From NCBI GenBank assembly GCA_020048295.1, contig JAIFMT010000214.1, positions 1 to 25,640 on the forward strand: DNA of 25,640 nucleotides. The letters run 5' to 3'. Within the stretch, counting starts at the first letter, position 1, and the number at the start of each line of letters is the position of its first letter. The DNA is from Rhodoferax sp. GTDB taxonomy: Bacteria; Pseudomonadota; Gammaproteobacteria; Burkholderiales; Burkholderiaceae. Of this stretch, positions 24,507 to 25,640 are shown one piece after another. A model generated the notes under the pieces. That model saw only the letters and a list, made by a program, of their open reading frames with translations, made no database searches and was not told where the DNA came from. The position numbers and the translations under genes were made by a program.

Positions 24507-24539
24507 GTTTTCACCGCACCCTTATCGCATAATTCCATC

Positions 24540-25214
24540 ATGATCAAACTGCTTGTGGGCCTGGGCAATCCGGGGCCGGATTACGAAGCCACCCGCCACA
24601 ACGCCGGCTATTGGTGGATTGACAGCGTGGCACAAGCCATGAGCACCCCCTTGTTGATGGATAAAAGCTATTTCGGCCGGGTGGCACGCACCACATTCAA
24701 TGGCCAGACCGTCTGGCTGCTGACACCGCAAACCTTCATGAATGCGAGTGGCAAATCAGTGGCAGCGCTGGCCAATTTCTTCAAAATCCAACCAGAGGAA
24801 ATTCTGGTCGCACATGACGAGCTCGACATCGCCCCGGGCGAGGCCAAGCTCAAGCTCGGAGGCAGCCACGCCGGCCACAACGGTCTGCGCGACATTCATG
24901 CGCAACTTGGCACCGACCAATACTGGCGGCTGCGCTTGGGCATTGGCCACCCGGGCAACCGCGCCGATGTCATTCACTGGGTGCTGAAAAAGCCCTCGCC
25001 TGATCACCGCATTGCCATCGAGCAATGCATCGACCGTGCCACCAAGGCCTTGTCACCCTTGTTGGCTGGCGATATGGAACAAGCCATGCGACTGATCCAC
25101 ACCAGCAAACCACCTCGCCCCAAGCCGCCCCGGCCTATGCCGACGGTCATCGGTGCAGCACCTGTCGCGCCGCCAGAGCAGCCCATGCCCGATGCGCTTC
25201 AACCAAAGCCTTAG
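24540..25214 (+). CDS. pth: Peptidyl-tRNA hydrolase
   Basis: This 224-residue enzyme releases peptides from dropped-off peptidyl-tRNA. Active-site and binding residues are visible: Asn10 in Gly-Leu-Gly-Asn-Pro-Gly, His20 in Arg-His-Asn-Ala-Gly, Asn68 in Thr-Phe-Met-Asn, Asp93 in His-Asp-Glu-Leu-Asp, and Asn114-equivalent in Gly-His-Asn-Gly-Leu-Arg. Beyond the ~190-residue catalytic core there is a Pro-rich tail (Pro-Arg-Pro-Lys-Pro-Pro-Arg-Pro onward) of about 35 residues, absent from E. coli Pth. No clear ribosome-binding site is seen before the ATG. Confidence 0.96.
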   Translation: MIKLLVGLGNPGPDYEATRHNAGYWWIDSVAQAMSTPLLMDKSYFGRVARTTFNGQTVWLLTPQTFMNASGKSVAALANFFKIQPEEILVAHDELDIAPGEAKLKLGGSHAGHNGLRDIHAQLGTDQYWRLRLGIGHPGNRADVIHWVLKKPSPDHRIAIEQCIDRATKALSPLLAGDMEQAMRLIHTSKPPRPKPPRPMPTVIGAAPVAPPEQPMPDALQPKP

Positions 25215-25255
25215 CCGTGCAAACCGTCCCCGCCCCTGTGTTACTGATCAACACC

Positions 25256-25640
25256 ATGCTCAAATCAATTCTATTGGCTATTTGTTTTATAGCTGTTAGC
25301 GCAATACCACTCTGGGCTACAGGCCAAAATGTCTATAAATGCGGCTCCAGCTACAGCCAGACGCCTTGCACCAATGGCCAGTTGCTGAACGTGGACGACG
25401 CGCGCGCTCCAGCACAGCAACAGCAGACCACCGAGGCCACACGCGCTGCCCAGAAAATGGCCAAGCAGCTGGAAAAAGACCGGCTGGCGCAAGAAAAACT
25501 GGCCACGCTCAACGCCCGTCAGGCGGCAAAACAGGTAGCTACGCCCAGCCCCACCACCGCAACGACAGCAGCCGATGCACCGCTGACCAAGATCACGCCC
25601 AAAAGCGCTGGTCCCAAAACCAAAAAACCCAATCAGTTCA
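25256..25640 (+). CDS. Small secreted DUF4124-like protein, 3' end outside window
   Basis: An open frame from the ATG at 25256 runs to the right edge with no stop (128 codons seen). It starts with a signal peptide whose core and cleavage region (Ala-Ile-Cys-Phe-Ile-Ala-Val-Ser-Ala-Ile-Pro-Leu-Trp-Ala) is encoded by dispersed repeat copy D. The mature part opens Val-Tyr-Lys-Cys-Gly-Ser-Ser-Tyr-Ser-Gln-Thr-Pro-Cys, a pattern like DUF4124 periplasmic proteins common in betaproteobacteria. A charged Lys/Glu/Gln/Ala helix (residues ~58-90) then leads to a Thr/Pro/Lys-rich tail. In-frame GTG codons exist upstream (from 25217) but the ATG gives the natural signal-peptide start. Its function is unknown. 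Confidence 0.7.
   Translation, partial: MLKSILLAICFIAVSAIPLWATGQNVYKCGSSYSQTPCTNGQLLNVDDARAPAQQQQTTEATRAAQKMAKQLEKDRLAQEKLATLNARQAAKQVATPSPTTATTAADAPLTKITPKSAGPKTKKPNQF
25276..25329 (+). repeat. Dispersed AT-rich repeat, copy D (signal peptide of last gene)
   Basis: GGCTATTTGTTTTATAGCTG, then TTAGCGCAA, the conserved spacing and GGGCTACAGGCCAAAA. It shares the upstream GCTATTT block with copy C and gives a GCTAT/ATAGC hairpin. It is read in the same frame as copy C. Confidence 0.75.

Overview
The window is chromosomal DNA from a GC-rich betaproteobacterium. It most likely belongs to Burkholderiales, family Comamonadaceae (Rhodoferax/Polaromonas-like). The evidence is the gene order TPR protein-lolB-ispE-tRNA-Gln-prs-rplY-pth, the pair hrcA | nadK-recN, the protein sequences, and a short AT-rich dispersed repeat of a kind I associate with that family. 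Nearly all of the sequence is core housekeeping DNA. I see no phage, insertion sequence, plasmid gene or CRISPR array.

Layout, left to right. (1) 1-5.4 kb: a truncated RNB-type exoribonuclease, a HutD-like protein and a DAO-family FAD oxidoreductase lie on the minus strand. They are divergent from a LysR regulator and a HutG-type N-formylglutamate deformylase on the plus strand. (2) 5.4-7.7 kb: a nitrogen-control unit, glnK-amtB, on the minus strand, with a near-consensus sigma-54 promoter, an NtrC-type palindrome upstream and a strong intrinsic terminator. (3) 7.7-10.3 kb: comM (AAA+ helicase of natural transformation) preceded by a LexA-like palindrome, then a membrane protein with two zinc fingers. 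(4) 10.3-10.7 kb: a tRNA gene with anticodon CAU, probably tRNA-Ile2, split after anticodon base 36 by a 250-nt group I intron. (5) 10.8-15.4 kb: hrcA divergent from the overlapping chain nadK-recN-rapZ. (6) 15.4-19.4 kb: on the minus strand mutM, a dynamin-like GTPase and mutY, so the two 8-oxoguanine repair glycosylases flank a membrane-remodelling-type GTPase. (7) 19.4-25.6 kb: TPR protein, lolB, ispE, tRNA-Gln(UUG), prs, rplY, pth and the start of a small secreted DUF4124-like protein.

The strongest non-routine observations are the group I intron in the tRNA(CAU) gene and a four-copy dispersed repeat of about 50 bp. Two copies of the repeat lie in the same reading frame and form the signal-peptide regions of lolB and the last gene, and a third codes for part of the HutD C-terminus. 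Next come the abutting LexA-like and NtrC-like boxes between glnK and comM, and the mutM-dynamin-mutY arrangement. The 5'-most gene is open to the left edge and the last gene to the right edge, so both are partial.
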